Notes: generated by a model from the sequence alone, not told the origin. DNA of 64,000 nt from Macropodus opercularis (GCA_030770545.1 CM061092.1:19903501-19967500); one strand, 5' to 3'; positions 34,181-47,069 are shown, counted from the stretch's first letter. Numbers and translations: made by a program.

Positions 34181-34975
34181 ACCTGAAAGAGCACTTTCTC
34201 CTCTTCAAGAGGCGTGCTGCTACCTACCACTATTTGGCGTCCAGCACCCACGTAAACCTGGTACGACAACAGTCGTATTTGACTCCAGTGCGCAATATCA
34301 AGGGAAATCTCTCAATGGCTTGCTTACAACACGGCCAAAGACGCAGTGGAGTATAGGATGAAAGTTCACGTCTTTGGAAACAGCCCCCTCACCTGCTACG
34401 TATGGCTTAAGACGTGATGCTCTACTTGGAGAAGCGCAGTTTGGCGCAGATGCAAGACGCCTTGTGGACAGAGACTTTTATGTAGATGAGGGATTGAAAC
34501 CCCGACCTTCTGTCAACAAAGCCAATTTTCTCCTCAAGGCCACACAAGATATGCTTGCCATCTCCAACCTGAGACTCCCTAAAATAGCATCAAATAGCCC
34601 AACTGGCTTTCTCTTCAGCCTTCAGTCTATGGACCAAGCTGGAACCTCCACAATGACACCTTCGTATTTTGTGTCATTCACAGTGACAAGCCATTTACCC
34701 GTAGGGGTGTCTTAGCAACCGTCAGCAGTGTGCTTGACCCCCTTGGTCTCATAGTCCCGGTTAGTGTGAAAGGGAAACTTTTGCTCAGAGAACTCACTAG
34801 AACGGCAATCGACTGGGATGCTCCCCAAACAAAGAAGCTGAATGGAACATCTGGGGAGGTTTCATTGCAGGATCTCAAACACTTTGAGATAGACGAGCGT
34901 AGACCACAGCATCTTTCACAAACTCTGTGAAAAAAGAGATGCAGGTTTTTGCTGACGCCTCTAAGTTGCTGTGAT
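34181..34975 (+). pseudogene. BEL/Pao retrotransposon pol fragment, copy 1 (reference description)
   Basis: A disabled piece of reverse transcriptase and the region following it. Collinear pieces in different frames: YLPLFGVQHPRKP (in later copies) and RVVFDSSAQYQGKSLN; EYRMKVHVFGNSP; SPATYGLRRDALLGEAQFG; DRDFYVDEGLKPRPSV (the polymerase motif, where BEL/Pao enzymes usually have YVDD); LLKATQDMLAISNLRLPKIASNS; SDKPFTRRGVLATVSSVLDPLGL; WDAPQTKKLN; and MQVFADAS near 34,938-34,965. Frameshifts separate them. Two internal deletions, after SLNGLLT and after KIASNS, remove conserved parts, including the first catalytic Asp region. No LTRs adjoin it. The right junction is sharp, at gtgat/gttgggcag, where monomer-type flank resumes. 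This copy uniquely reads ccaactgg near 34,598. Confidence 0.85.
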
Positions 34976-35165
34976 GTTGGGCAGATGGTCTCCTATAGCG
35001 AACCAGACACACACGGTAGCATTGTCGCACATCACTTTGGCCACAATACTAGTGACACTGGGATAAATTTGGGCAAATTACAAATGTTGCAGCGACTTTT
35101 GTCTAGGATTCAATCCACATCTAGCTTGTGTTTGTCACTGAGAACAGCGCCGACTCTTGTATCTT

Positions 35166-35237
35166 GGTTCCATGGTGTAATGGTTAGCACTCTGGACTCT
35201 GAATCCAGCGATCCGAGTTCAAATCTCGGTGGGACCT
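35166..35237 (+). tRNA. tRNA-Gln (CTG), A/B hybrid module
   Basis: The upstream flank is type A and the downstream flank is type B, so the recombination junction lies in or at the gene. The tRNA itself is standard. Confidence 0.95.
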
Positions 35238-35705
35238 GTCAAGTGCTCCTTCTTCTCTTGGAAACCTTCAAATCCACGTCCTGCCTCCTTGGCTGTGTAC
35301 TCTATGACCCTCAAACCCATGTCTTGTCCCTCTCTTTGGTGGTAAGTTATGTGGAATCGTTGCTGCGTGAATCTTTAGAAAGCCTTTTTTCAGTACCTAC
35401 CGCATGCGCCAAGATCTGAGCTTCCTTGTTACAAGAAAACTAAACTACACTGTTTTCCTTCTGACAATCAGAGCCCACGTCTGTTGGGCAGATGGTCACC
35501 TATAAAAGACGAGACACACACAGTAGCATTATCACAAGACAGGTAACTTTTGCCACAATACTAGTGACACCGGGATAAATTTGGGTAAAGTACATTTTTT
35601 TTCACTGACTTTTTCTTTGGATGAATCAACGTCTTGCTTGTATTTGCCACTAAGAACAGCACCGACTCTGTGCTGTGCTTATGAAAAGACACGACACGCT
35701 GTCTC

Positions 35706-35777
35706 GGTTCCATGGTGTAATGGTTAGCACTCTGGACTTTGAATCCAGTGATCCGAGTTCAAATCTTGGTGGGACCT
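35706..35777 (+). tRNA. tRNA-Gln (TTG), module C
   Basis: T-arm C63 is T (cttgg), giving a G-U wobble with G51. The fold is preserved. Confidence 0.9.
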
Positions 35778-35808
35778 GCCGCTTCTGCCTAATATTAAAC
35801 GACAGGGA

Positions 35809-36597
35809 CAGAGCACTTTCTCCTCTTCAAGAGGCGTGCTGCTACCTACCACTATTTGGCGTCCAGCACCCACGTAAACCTGGTACGACAACAGTCGTAT
35901 TTGACTCCAGTGCGCAATATCAAGGGAAATCTCTCAATGGCTTGCTTACAACACGGCCAAAGACGCAGTGGAGTATAGGATGAAAGTTCACGTCTTTGGA
36001 AACAGCCCCCTCACCTGCTACGTATGGCTTAAGACGTGATGCTCTACTTGGAGAAGCGCAGTTTGGCGCAGATGCAAGACGCCTTGTGGACAGAGACTTT
36101 TATGTAGATGAGGGATTGAAACCCCGACCTTCTGTCAACAAAGCCAATTTTCTCCTCAAGGCCACACAAGATATGCTTGCCATCTCCAACCTGAGACTCC
36201 CTAAAATAGCATCAAATAGCCCAACTAGCTTTCTCTTCAGCCTTCAGTCTATGGACCAAGCTGGAACCTCCACAATGACACCTTCGTATTTTGTGTCATT
36301 CACAGTGACAAGCCATTTACCCGTAGGGGTGTCTTAGCAACCGTCAGCAGTGTGCTTGACCCCCTTGGTCTCATAGTCCCGGTTAGTGTGAAAGGGAAAC
36401 TTTTGCTCAGAGAACTCACTAGAACGGCAATCGACTGGGATGCTCCCCAAACAAAGAAGCTGAATGGAACATCTGGGGAGGTTTCATTGCAGGATCTCAA
36501 ACACTTTGAGATAGACGAGCGTAGACCACAGCATCTTTCACAAACTCTGTGAAAAAAGAGATGCAGGTTTTTGCTGACGCCTCTAAGTTGCTGTGAT
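35809..36597 (+). pseudogene. BEL/Pao pol fragment, copy 2
   Basis: Left junction differs from most copies (gacagggacagagcac, lacking the tctgcacacctgaaa stretch). Has the caattttctcc variant (codons for NFLL). Confidence 0.85.
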
Positions 36598-36787
36598 GTT
36601 GGGCAGATGGTCTCCTATAGCGAACCAGACACACACGGTAGCATTGTCGCACATCACTTTGGCCACAATACTAGTGACACTGGGATAAATTTGGGCAAAT
36701 TACAAATGTTGCAGCGACTTTTGTCTAGGATTCAATCCACATCTAGCTTGTGTTTGTCACTGAGAACAGCGCCGACTCTTGTGTCTT

Positions 36788-36859
36788 GGTTCCATGGTGT
36801 AATGGTTAGCACTCTGGACTCTGAATCCAACGATCCGAGTTCAAATCTCGGTGGGACCT
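36788..36859 (+). tRNA. tRNA-Gln (CTG), module A
   Basis: G43 is A (tccaa), which breaks the outer anticodon-stem pair with C27. The remainder is standard. Confidence 0.85.
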
Positions 36860-37320
36860 GCCAAGAGCATCTCCTTCTCCCGAAAAGCTTTCGACACAAG
36901 CCCTGCCATCCGTGGCGGTGTACTTCATCGCCTTCAAACCCACGCCTTGGCCTGCTGTTAGAAGGAAGTTTATGTGGAATCATTGCTGCAACAATCCTTA
37001 CAAAGGCTTTTTGCAGTACTTGCCAAGGTCTGAGCTTCCTTGTTGCAAGAAAACTGGACCACCTACGTAAAGTCCATCTACTGAACCCACGCCTTCTTTG
37101 AAATGACAGAATTCCACCTTGGGAAGCTGCACCGATGTCACTCTGTCAGTCGCCATAACACTAGTCACACCGGATTGCATTAGGACAAATCACATGTTGT
37201 TTTGCTCACTCTTTGCTGGGATAGAATCAACATCTTGCTTGTGTTTGTCATTGAGAACAGCGCTGACGCTGTCGTGTGTGTACGAAAAGACACAGCACAG
37301 GTGTCGTTCAAGACCCGCTT

Positions 37321-37392
37321 GGTTCCATGGTGTAATTGTTAGCACTCTGGACTCTGAATCCAGCGATCCGAGTTCAAATCTCGGTGGGACCT
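37321..37392 (+). tRNA. tRNA-Gln (CTG), module B, D-loop mutant
   Basis: The D loop reads taattg, so the near-universal G18 is T. This affects both the D-loop/T-loop contact and the A box. The gene may be a pseudogene. Confidence 0.75.
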
Positions 37393-37860
37393 GTCAAGTG
37401 CTCCTTCTTCTCTTGGAAACCCATAAATCCACGTCCTGCCTCCTTGGCTGTATACTCTATGACCCTCAAACCCATGTCTTGTCCCTCTCTTTGGTGGGAA
37501 GTTATGTGGAATCGTTGCTGCGTGAATCGTTAGAAAGCCTTTTTTCAGTACCTACCGCATGCGCCAAGATCTGAGCTTCCTTGTTGCAAGAAAACTAAAC
37601 TACACTGTTTTCCTTCTGACAATCAGAGCCCACGTCTGTTGGGCAGATGGTCACCTATAAAAGACGAGACACACACAGTAGCATTATCACAAGACAGGTA
37701 ACTTTTGCCACAATACTAGTGACACCGGGATAAATTTGGGTAAAGTACATTTTTTTTCACTGACTTTGTCTTTGGATGAATCAACGTCTTGCTTGTGTTT
37801 GCCACTAAGAACAGCACCGACTCTGTGCTGTGCTTATGAAAAGACACGACACGCTGTCTC

Positions 37861-37932
37861 GGTTCCATGGTGTAATGGTTAGCACTCTGGACTTTGAATC
37901 CAGTGATCCGAGTTCAAATCTCGGTGGGACCT
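37861..37932 (+). tRNA. tRNA-Gln (TTG), module C
   Basis: Standard TTG sequence. Confidence 0.95.
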
Positions 37933-37961
37933 GCCGCTTCTGCCTAATATTAAACGACAGG

Positions 37962-38747
37962 CACCTGAAAGATCACTTTCTCCTCTTCAAGAGGCGTGCT
38001 GCTACCTACCACTATTTGGTGTCCAGCACCCACGTAAACCTGCTACGACAACAGTCGTATTTGACTCCAGTGCGCAATATCAAGGGAAATCTCTCAATGG
38101 CTTGCTTACAACACGGCCAAAGACGCAGTGGAGTATCGGATGAAAGTTCACGTCTTTGGAAACAGCCCCCTCACCTGCTACGTATGGCTTAAGACGTGAT
38201 GCTCTACTTGGAGAAGCGCAGATGCAAGACGCCTTGTGGACAGAGACTTTTATGTAGATGAGGGATTGAAACCCCGACCTTCTGTCAACAAAGCCAATTT
38301 TCTCCTCAAGGCCACACAAGATATGCTTGCCATCTCCAACCTGAGACTCCCTAAAATAGCATCAAATAGCCCAACTAGCTTTCTCTTCAGCCTTCAGTCT
38401 ATGGACCAAGCTGGAACCTCCACAATGACACCTTCGTATTTTGTGTCATTCACAGTGACAAGCCATTTACCCGTAGGGGTGTCTTAGCAACCGTCAGCAG
38501 TGTGCTTGACCCCCTTGGTCTCATAGTCCCGGTTAGTGTGAAAGGGAAACTTTTGCTCAGAGAACTCACTAGAACGGCAATCGACTGGGATGCTCCCCAA
38601 ACAAAGAAGCTGAATGGAACATCTGGGGAGGTTTCATTGCAGGATCTCAAACACTTTGAGATAGACGAGCGTAGACCACAGCATCTTTCACAAACTCTGT
38701 GAAAAAAGAGATGCAGGTTTTTGCTGACGCCTCTAAGTTGCTGTGAT
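37962..38747 (+). pseudogene. BEL/Pao pol fragment, copy 3
   Basis: Carries a 10-bp deletion (gtttggcgca) near 38,221, an additional frameshift compared with the other copies. Confidence 0.85.
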
Positions 38748-38937
38748 GTTGGGCAGATGGTCTCCTATAGCGAACCAGACACACACGGTAGCATTGTCGC
38801 ACATCACTTTGGCCACAATACTAGTGACACTGGGATAAATTTGGGCAAATTACAAATGTTGCAGCGACTTTTGTCTAGGATTCAATCCACATCTAGCTTG
38901 TGTTTGTCACTGAGAACAGCGCCGACTCTTGTGTCTT

Positions 38938-39009
38938 GGTTCCATGGTGTAATGGTTATCACTCTGGACTCTGAATCCAGCGATCCGAGTTCAAATCTCA
39001 GTGGGACCT
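38938..39009 (+). tRNA. tRNA-Gln (CTG), A/B hybrid module, doubly mutated
   Basis: G22 is T (D-stem mismatch) and G64 is A (T-stem mismatch with C50). Upstream flank is type A, downstream type B. Probably decaying. Confidence 0.7.
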
Positions 39010-39477
39010 GTCAAGTGCTCCTTCTTCTCTTGGAAACCTTCAAATCCACGTCCTGCCTCCTTAGCTGTATACTCTATGACCCTCAAACCCATGTCTTGTC
39101 CCTCTCTTTGGTGGGAAGTTATGTGGAATCGTTGCTGCGTGAATCGTTAGAAAGCCTTTTTTCAGTACCTACCGCATGCGCCAAGATCTGAGCTTCCTTG
39201 TTGCAAGAAAACTAAACTACACTGTTTTCCTTCTGACAATCAGAGCCCACGTCTGTTGGGCAGATGGTCACCTATAAAAGACGAGACACACACAGTAGCA
39301 TTATCACAAGACAGGTAACTTTTGCCACAATACTAGTGACACCGGGATAAATTTGGGTAAAGTACATTTTTTTTCACTGACTTTGTCTTTGGATGAATCA
39401 ACGTCTTGCTTGTGTTTGCCACTAAGAACAGCACCGACTCTGTGCTGTGCTTATGAAAAGACACGACACGCTGTCTC

Positions 39478-39549
39478 GGTTCCATGGTGTAATGGTTAGC
39501 ACTCTGGACTTTGAATCCAGTGATCCGACTTCAAATCTCGGTGGGACCT
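39478..39549 (+). tRNA. tRNA-Gln (TTG), module C, B-box mutant
   Basis: G53 is C (ccgac), which breaks the G53-C61 pair and alters the B box. Confidence 0.75.
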
Positions 39550-39587
39550 GCCGCTTCTGCCTAATATTAAATGACAGGCTCTGCACA

Positions 39588-40381
39588 CCTGAAAGATCAC
39601 TTTCTCCACTTCAAGAGGCGTGCTGCTACCTACCACTGTTTGGCGTCCAGCACCCACGTAAACCTGCTACGACAAGAGTCGTATTTGACTCCAGTGCGCA
39701 ATATCAAGGGAAATCTCTCAATGGCTTGCTTACAACACGGCCAAAGACGCAGTGGAGTATAGGATGAAAGTTCACGTCTTTGGAAACAGCCCCCTCACCT
39801 GCTACGTATGGCTTAAGACGTGATGCTCTACTTGGAGAAGCGCAGTTTGGCGCAGATGCAAGACGCCTTGTGGACAGAGACTTTTATGTAGATGAGGGAT
39901 TGAAACCCCGACCTTCTGTCAACAAAGCCATTTGTCTCCTCAAGGCCACACAAGATATGCTTGCCATCTCCAACCTGAGACTCCCTAAAATAGCATCAAA
40001 TAGCCCAACTAGCTTTCTCTTCAGCCTTCAGTCTATGGACCAAGCTGGAACCTCCACAATGACACCTTCGTATTTTGTGTCATTCACAGTGACAAGCCAT
40101 TTACCCGTAGGGGTGTCTTAGCAACCGTCAGCAGTGTGCTTGACCCCCTTGGTCTCATAGTCCCGGTTAGTGTGAAAGGGAAACTTTTGCTCAGAGAACT
40201 CACTAGAACGGCAATCGACTGGGATGCTCCCCAAACAAAGAAGCTGAATGGAACATCTGGGGAGGTTTCATTGCAGGATCTCAAACACTTTGAGATAGAC
40301 GAGCGTAGACCACAGCATCTTTCACAAACTCTGTGAAAAAAGAGATGCAGGTTTTTGCTGACGCCTCTAAGTTGCTGTGAT
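39588..40381 (+). pseudogene. BEL/Pao pol fragment, copy 4
   Basis: First copy from the left with the catttgtctcc variant (ICLL) that dominates the rest of the array. Confidence 0.85.
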
Positions 40382-40571
40382 GTTGGGCAGATGGTCTCCT
40401 ATAGCGAACCAGACACACACGGTAGCATTGTCGCACATCACTTTGGCCACAATACTAGTGACACTGGGATAAATTTGGGCAAATTACAAATGTTGCAGCG
40501 ACTTTTGTCTAGGATTCAATCCACATCTAGCTTGTGTTTGTCACTGAGAACAGCGCCGACACTTGTGTCTT

Positions 40572-40643
40572 GGTTCCATGGTGTAATGGTTAGCACTCTG
40601 GACTCTGAATCCAGCGATCCGAGTTCAAATCTCGGTGGGACCT
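40572..40643 (+). tRNA. tRNA-Gln (CTG), module A
   Basis: Standard CTG sequence; first gene of the first full 2,166-bp unit. The nearest TTTT is at 40739-40742, 96 nt downstream. Confidence 0.95.
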
Positions 40644-41103
40644 GCCAAGAGCATCTCCTTCTCCCGAAATTCTTCGACACAAGCCCTGCCATCCGTGGCG
40701 GTGTACTTCATCGCCTTCAAACCCACGCCTTGGCCTTCTTTTAGAAGGAAGTTTATGTGGAATCATTGCTGCAACAATCCTTACAAAGGCTTTTTGCAGT
40801 ACTTGCCAAGGTCTGAGCTTCCTTGTTGCAAGAAAACTGGACCACCTACGTAAAGTCCATCTACTGAACCCACGCCTTCTTTGAAATGACAGAATTCCAC
40901 CTTGGGAAGCTGCACAGATGTCACTCTGTCAGTCGCCATAACACTAGTCACACCGGATTGCATTAGGACAAATCACATGTTGTTTTGCTCACTCTTTGCT
41001 GGGATAGAATCAACATCTTGCTTGTGTTTGTCATTGAGAACAGCGCTGACGCTGTCGTGTGTGTACGAAAAGACACGGCACAGGTGTCGTTCAAGACCCG
41101 CTT

Positions 41104-41175
41104 GGTTCCATGGTGTAATGGTTAGCACTCTGGACTCTGAATCCAGCGATCCGACTTCAAATCTCGGTGGGACCT
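41104..41175 (+). tRNA. tRNA-Gln (CTG), module B, B-box mutant
   Basis: G53 is C, the same change as in the TTG copy at 39478. Confidence 0.75.
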
Positions 41176-41643
41176 GTCAAGTGCTCCTTCTTCTCTTGGA
41201 AACCCATAAATCCACATCCTGCCTCCTTGGCTGTGTACTCTATGACCCTCAAACCCATGTCTTGTCCCTCTCTTTGGTGGGAAGTTATGTGGAATCGTTG
41301 CTGCGTGAATCGTTAGAAAGCCTTTTTTCAGTACCTACCGCATGCGCCAAGATCTGAGCTTCCTTGTTGCAAGAAAACTAAACTACACTGTTTTCCTTCT
41401 GACAATCTGAGCCCACGTCTGTTGGGCAGATGGTCACCTATAAAAGACGAGACACACACAGTAGCATTATCACAAGACAGGTAACTTTTGCCACAATACT
41501 AGTGACACCGGGATAAATTTGGGTAAAGTACATTTTTTTTCACTGACTTTGTCTTTGGATGAATCAACGTCTTGCTTGTGTTTGCCACTAAGAACAGCAC
41601 CGACTCTGTGCTGTGCTTATGAAAAGACACGACACGCTGTCTC

Positions 41644-41715
41644 GGTTCCATGGTGTAATGGTTAGCACTCTGGACTTTGAATCCAGTGATCCGAGTTCAA
41701 ATCTCGGTGGGACCT
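41644..41715 (+). tRNA. tRNA-Gln (TTG), module C
   Basis: Standard. A perfect tataaaag lies 205 bp upstream (41439-41446). The first TTTT downstream is about 336 nt away, inside the BEL/Pao fragment. Confidence 0.95.
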
Positions 41716-41753
41716 GCCGCTTCTGCCTAATATTAAACGACAGGCTCTGCACA

Positions 41754-42547
41754 CCTGAAAGAGCACTTTCTCCTCTTCAAGAGGCGTGCTGCTACCTACC
41801 ACTATTTGGCGTCCAGCACCCACATAAACCTGCTACGACAAGAGTCGTATTTGACTCCAGTGCGCAATATCAAGGGAAGTCTCTCAATGGCTTGCTTACA
41901 ACACGGCCAAAGACGCAGTGGAGTATCGGATGAAAGTTCACGTCTTTGGAAACAGCCCCCTCACCTGCTACGTATGGCTTAAGACGTGATGCTCTACTTG
42001 GAGAAGCGCAGTTTGGCGCAGATGCAAGACGCCTTGTGGACAGAGACTTTTATGTAGATGAGGGATTGAAACCCCGACCTTCTGTCAACAAAGCCATTTG
42101 TCTCCTCAAGGCCACACAAGATATGCTTGCCATCTCCAACCTGAGACTCCCTAAAATAGCATCAAATAGCCCAACTAGCTTTCTCTTCAGCCTTCAGTCT
42201 ATGGACCAAGCTGGAACCTCCACAATGACACCTTCGTATTTTGTGTCATTCACAGTGACAAGCCATTTACCCGTAGGGGTGTCTTAGCAACCGTCAGCAG
42301 TGTGCTTGACCCCCTTGGTCTCATAGTCCCGGTTAGTGTGAAAGGGAAACTTTTGCTCAGAGAACTCACTAGAACGGCAATCGACTGGGATGCTCCCCAA
42401 ACAAAGAAGCTGAATGGAACATCTGGGGAGGTTTCATTGCAGGATCTCAAACACTTTGAGATAGACGAGCGTAGACCACAGCATCTTTCACAAACTCTGT
42501 GAAAAAAGAGATGCAGGTTTTTGCTGACGCCTCTAAGTTGCTGTGAT
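41754..42547 (+). pseudogene. BEL/Pao pol fragment, copy 5
   Basis: Has acccacataaacc where most copies read acccacgtaaacc. Confidence 0.85.
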
Positions 42548-42737
42548 GTTGGGCAGATGGTCTCCTATAGCGAACCAGACACACACGGTAGCATTGTCGC
42601 ACATCACTTTGGCCACAATACTAGTGACACTGGGATAAATTTGGGCAAATTACAAATGTTGCAGCGACTTTTGTCTAGGATTCAATCCACATCTAGCTTG
42701 TGTTTGTCACTGAGAACAGCGCCGACTCTTGTGTCTT

Positions 42738-42809
42738 GGTTCCATGGTGTAATGGTTAGCACTCTGGACTCTGAATCCAGCGATCCGAGTTCAAATCTCG
42801 GTGGGACCT
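42738..42809 (+). tRNA. tRNA-Gln (CTG), module A
   Basis: Standard; exactly 2,166 bp after the previous A copy. Confidence 0.95.
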
Positions 42810-43269
42810 GCCAAGAGCATCTCCTTCTCCCGAAATTCTTCGACACAAGCCCTGCCATCCGTGGCGGTGTACTTCATCGCCTTCAAACCCACGCCTTGGC
42901 CTTCTTTTAGAAGGAAGTTTATGTGGAATCATTGCTGCAACAATCCTTACAAAGGCTTTTTGCAGTACTTGCCAAGGTCTGAGCTTCCTTGTTGCAAGAA
43001 AACTGGACCACCTACGTAAAGTCCATCTACTGAACCCACGCCTTCTTTGAAATGACAGAATTCCACCTTGGGAAGCTGCACAGATGTCACTCTGTCAGTC
43101 GCCATAACACTAGTCACACCGGATTGCATTAGGACAAATCACATGTTGTTTTGCTCACTCTTTGCTGGGATAGAATCAACATCTTGCTTGTGTTTGTCAT
43201 TGAGAACAGCGCTGACGCTGTCGTGTGTGTACGAAAAGACACGGCACAGGTGTCGTTCAAGACCCGCTT

Positions 43270-43341
43270 GGTTCCATGGTGTAATGGTTAGCACTCTGGA
43301 CTCTGAATCCAGCAATCCGAGTTCAAATCTCGGTGGGACCT
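43270..43341 (+). tRNA. tRNA-Gln (CTG), module B
   Basis: G45 is A in the variable loop, probably neutral. Confidence 0.92.
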
Positions 43342-43809
43342 GTCAAGTGCTCCTTCTTCTCTTGGAAACCTTCAAATCCACATCCTGCCTCCTTGGCTGT
43401 GTACTCTATGACCCTCAAACCCATGTCTTGTCCCTCTCTTTGGTGGGAAGTTATGTGGAATCGTTGCTGCGTGAATCGTTAGAAAGCCTTTTTTCAGTAC
43501 CTACCGCATGCGCCAAGATCTGAGCTTCCTTGTTGCAAGAAAACTAAACTACACTGTTTTCCTTCTGACAATCTGAGCCCACGTCTGTTGGGCAGATGGT
43601 CACCTATAAAAGACGAGACACACACAGTAGCATTATCACAAGACAGGTAACTTTTGCCACAATACTAGTGACACCGGGATAAATTTGGGTAAAGTACATT
43701 TTTTTTCACTGACTTTGTCTTTGGATGAATCAACGTCTTGCTTGTGTTTGCCACTAAGAACAGCACCGACTCTGTGCTGTGCTTATGAAAAGACACGACA
43801 CGCTGTCTC

Positions 43810-43881
43810 GGTTCCATGGTGTAATGGTTAGCACTCTGGACTTTGAATCCAGTGATCCGAGTTCAAATCTCGGTGGGACCT
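43810..43881 (+). tRNA. tRNA-Gln (TTG), module C
   Basis: Standard TTG sequence. Confidence 0.95.
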
Positions 43882-43919
43882 GCCGCTTCTGCCTAATATT
43901 AAACGACAGGCTCTGCACA

Positions 43920-44713
43920 CCTGAAAGAGCACTTTCTCCTCTTCAAGAGGCGTGCTGCTACCTACCACTATTTGGCGTCCAGCACCCACGTAAACCTGCT
44001 ACGACAAGAGTCGTATTTGACTCCAGTGCGCAATATCAAGGGAAGTCTCTCAATGGCTTGCTTACAACACGGCCAAAGACGCAGTGGAGTATCGGATGAA
44101 AGTTCACGTCTTTGGAAACAGCCCCCTCACCTGCTACGTATGGCTTAAGACGTGATGCTCTACTTGGAGAAGCGCAGTTTGGCGCAGATGCAAGACGCCT
44201 TGTGTACAGAGACTTTTATGTAGATGAGGGATTGAAACCCCGACCTTCTGTCAACAAAGCCATTTGTCTCCTCAAGGCCACACAAGATATGCTTGCCATC
44301 TCCAACCTGAGACTCCCTAAAATAGCATCAAATAGCCCAACTAGCTTTCTCTTCAGCCTTCAGTCTATGGACCAAGCTGGAACCTCCACAATGACACCTT
44401 CGTATTTTGTGTCATTCACAGTGACAAGCCATTTACCCGTAGGGGTGTCTTAGCAACCGTCAGCAGTGTGCTTGACCCCCTTGGTCTCATAGTCCCGGTT
44501 AGTGTGAAAGGGAAACTTTTGCTCAGAGAACTCACTAGAACGGCAATCGACTGGGATGCTCCCCAAACAAAGAAGCTGAATGGAACATCTGGGGAGGTTT
44601 CATTGCAGGATCTCAAACACTTTGAGATAGACGAGCGTAGACCACAGCATCTTTCACAAACTCTGTGAAAAAAGAGATGCAGGTTTTTGCTGACGCCTCT
44701 AAGTTGCTGTGAT
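43920..44713 (+). pseudogene. BEL/Pao pol fragment, copy 6
   Basis: Has ccttgtgtacagag (Tyr for Asp before RDFYVDEG), shared only with copy 7. Confidence 0.85.
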
Positions 44714-44903
44714 GTTGGGCAGATGGTCTCCTATAGCGAACCAGACACACACGGTAGCATTGTCGCACATCACTTTGGCCACAATACTAGTGACACTGGG
44801 ATAAATTTGGGCAAATTACAAATGTTGCAGCGACTTTTGTCTAGGATTCAATCCACATCTAGCTTGTGTTTGTCACTGAGAACAGCGCCGACTCTTGTGT
44901 CTT

Positions 44904-44975
44904 GGTTCCATGGTGTAATGGTTAGCACTCTGGACTCTGAATCCAGCGATCCGAGTTCAAATCTCGGTGGGACCT
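44904..44975 (+). tRNA. tRNA-Gln (CTG), module A
   Basis: Standard CTG sequence. Confidence 0.95.
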
Positions 44976-45435
44976 GCCAAGAGCATCTCCTTCTCCCGAA
45001 ATTCTTCGACACAAGCCCTGCCATCCGTGGCGGTGTACTTCATCGCCTTCAAACCCACGCCTTGGCCTTCTTTTAGAAGGAAGTTTATGTGGAATCATTG
45101 CTGCAACAATCCTTACAAAGGCTTTTTGCAGTACTTGCCAAGGTCTGAGCTTCCTTGTTGCAAGAAAACTGGACCACCTACGTAAAGTCCATCTACTGAA
45201 CCCACGCCTTCTTTGAAATGACAGAATTCCACCTTGGGAAGCTGCACAGATGTCACTCTGTCAGTCGCCATAACACTAGTCACACCGGATTGCATTAGGA
45301 CAAATCACATGTTGTTTTGCTCACTCTTTGCTGGGATAGAATCAACATCTTGCTTGTGTTTGTCATTGAGAACAGCGCTGACGCTGTCGTGTGTGTACGA
45401 AAAGACACGGCACAGGTGTCGTTCAAGACCCGCTT

Positions 45436-45507
45436 GGTTCCATGGTGTAATGGTTAGCACTCTGGACTCTGAATCCAGCGATCCGAGTTCAAATCTCGGT
45501 GGGACCT
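45436..45507 (+). tRNA. tRNA-Gln (CTG), module B
   Basis: Standard CTG sequence. Confidence 0.95.
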
Positions 45508-45975
45508 GTCAAGTGCTCCTTCTTCTCTTGGAAACCTTCAAATCCACATCCTGCCTCCTTGGCTGTGTACTCTATGACCCTCAAACCCATGTCTTGTCCC
45601 TCTCTTTGGTGGGAAGTTATGTGGAATCGTTGCTGCGTGAATCGTTAGAAAGCCTTTTTTCAGTACCTACCGCATGCGCCAAGATCTGAGCTTCCTTGTT
45701 GCAAGAAAACTAAACTACACTGTTTTCCTTCTGACAATCTGAGCCCACGTCTGTTGGGCAGATGGTCACCTATAAAAGACGAGACACACACAGTAGCATT
45801 ATCACAAGACAGGTAACTTTTGCCACAATACTAGTGACACCGGGATAAATTTGGGTAAAGTACATTTTTTTTCACTGACTTTGTCTTTGGATGAATCAAC
45901 GTCTTGCTTGTGTTTGCCACTAAGAACAGCACCGACTCTGTGCTGTGCTTATGAAAAGACACGACACGCTGTCTC

Positions 45976-46047
45976 GGTTCCATGGTGTAATGGTTAGCAC
46001 TCTGGACTTTGAATCCAGTGATCCGAGTTCAAATCTCGGTGGGACCT
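45976..46047 (+). tRNA. tRNA-Gln (TTG), module C
   Basis: Standard TTG sequence. Confidence 0.95.
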
Positions 46048-46085
46048 GCCGCTTCTGCCTAATATTAAACGACAGGCTCTGCACA

Positions 46086-46879
46086 CCTGAAAGAGCACTT
46101 TCTCCTCTTCAAGAGGCGTGCTGCTACCTACCACTATTTGGCGTCCAGCACCCACGTAAACCTGCTACGACAAGAGTCGTATTTGACTCCAGTGCGCAAT
46201 ATCAAGGGAAGTCTCTCAATGGCTTGCTTACAACACGGCCAAAGACGCAGTGGAGTATCGGATGAAAGTTCACGTCTTTGGAAACAGCCCCCTCACCTGC
46301 TACGTATGGCTTAAGACGTGATGCTCTACTTGGAGAAGCGCAGTTTGGCGCAGATGCAAGACGCCTTGTGTACAGAGACTTTTATGTAGATGAGGGATTG
46401 AAACCCCGACCTTCTGTCAACAAAGCCATTTGTCTCCTCAAGGCCACACAAGATATGCTTGCCATCTCCAACCTGAGACTCCCTAAAATAGCATCAAATA
46501 GCCCAACTAGCTTTCTCTTCAGCCTTCAGTCTATGGACCAAGCTGGAACCTCCACAATGACACCTTCGTATTTTGTGTCATTCACAGTGACAAGCCATTT
46601 ACCCGTAGGGGTGTCTTAGCAACCGTCAGCAGTGTGCTTGACCCCCTTGGTCTCATAGTCCCGGTTAGTGTGAAAGGGAAACTTTTGCTCAGAGAACTCA
46701 CTAGAACGGCAATCGACTGGGATGCTCCCCAAACAAAGAAGCTGAATGGAACATCTGGGGAGGTTTCATTGCAGGATCTCAAACACTTTGAGATAGACGA
46801 GCGTAGACCACAGCATCTTTCACAAACTCTGTGAAAAAAGAGATGCAGGTTTTTGCTGACGCCTCTAAGTTGCTGTGAT
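46086..46879 (+). pseudogene. BEL/Pao pol fragment, copy 7
   Basis: Shares the gtgtacagag change with copy 6, showing recent duplication of that unit. Confidence 0.85.
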
Positions 46880-47069
46880 GTTGGGCAGATGGTCTCCTAT
46901 AGCGAACCAGACACACACGGTAGCATTGTCGCACATCACTTTGGCCACAATACTAGTGACACTGGGATAAATTTGGGCAAATTACAAATGTTGCAGCGAC
47001 TTTTGTCTAGGATTCAATCCACATCTAGCTTGTGTTTGTCACTGAGAACAGCGCCGACTCTTGTGTCTT

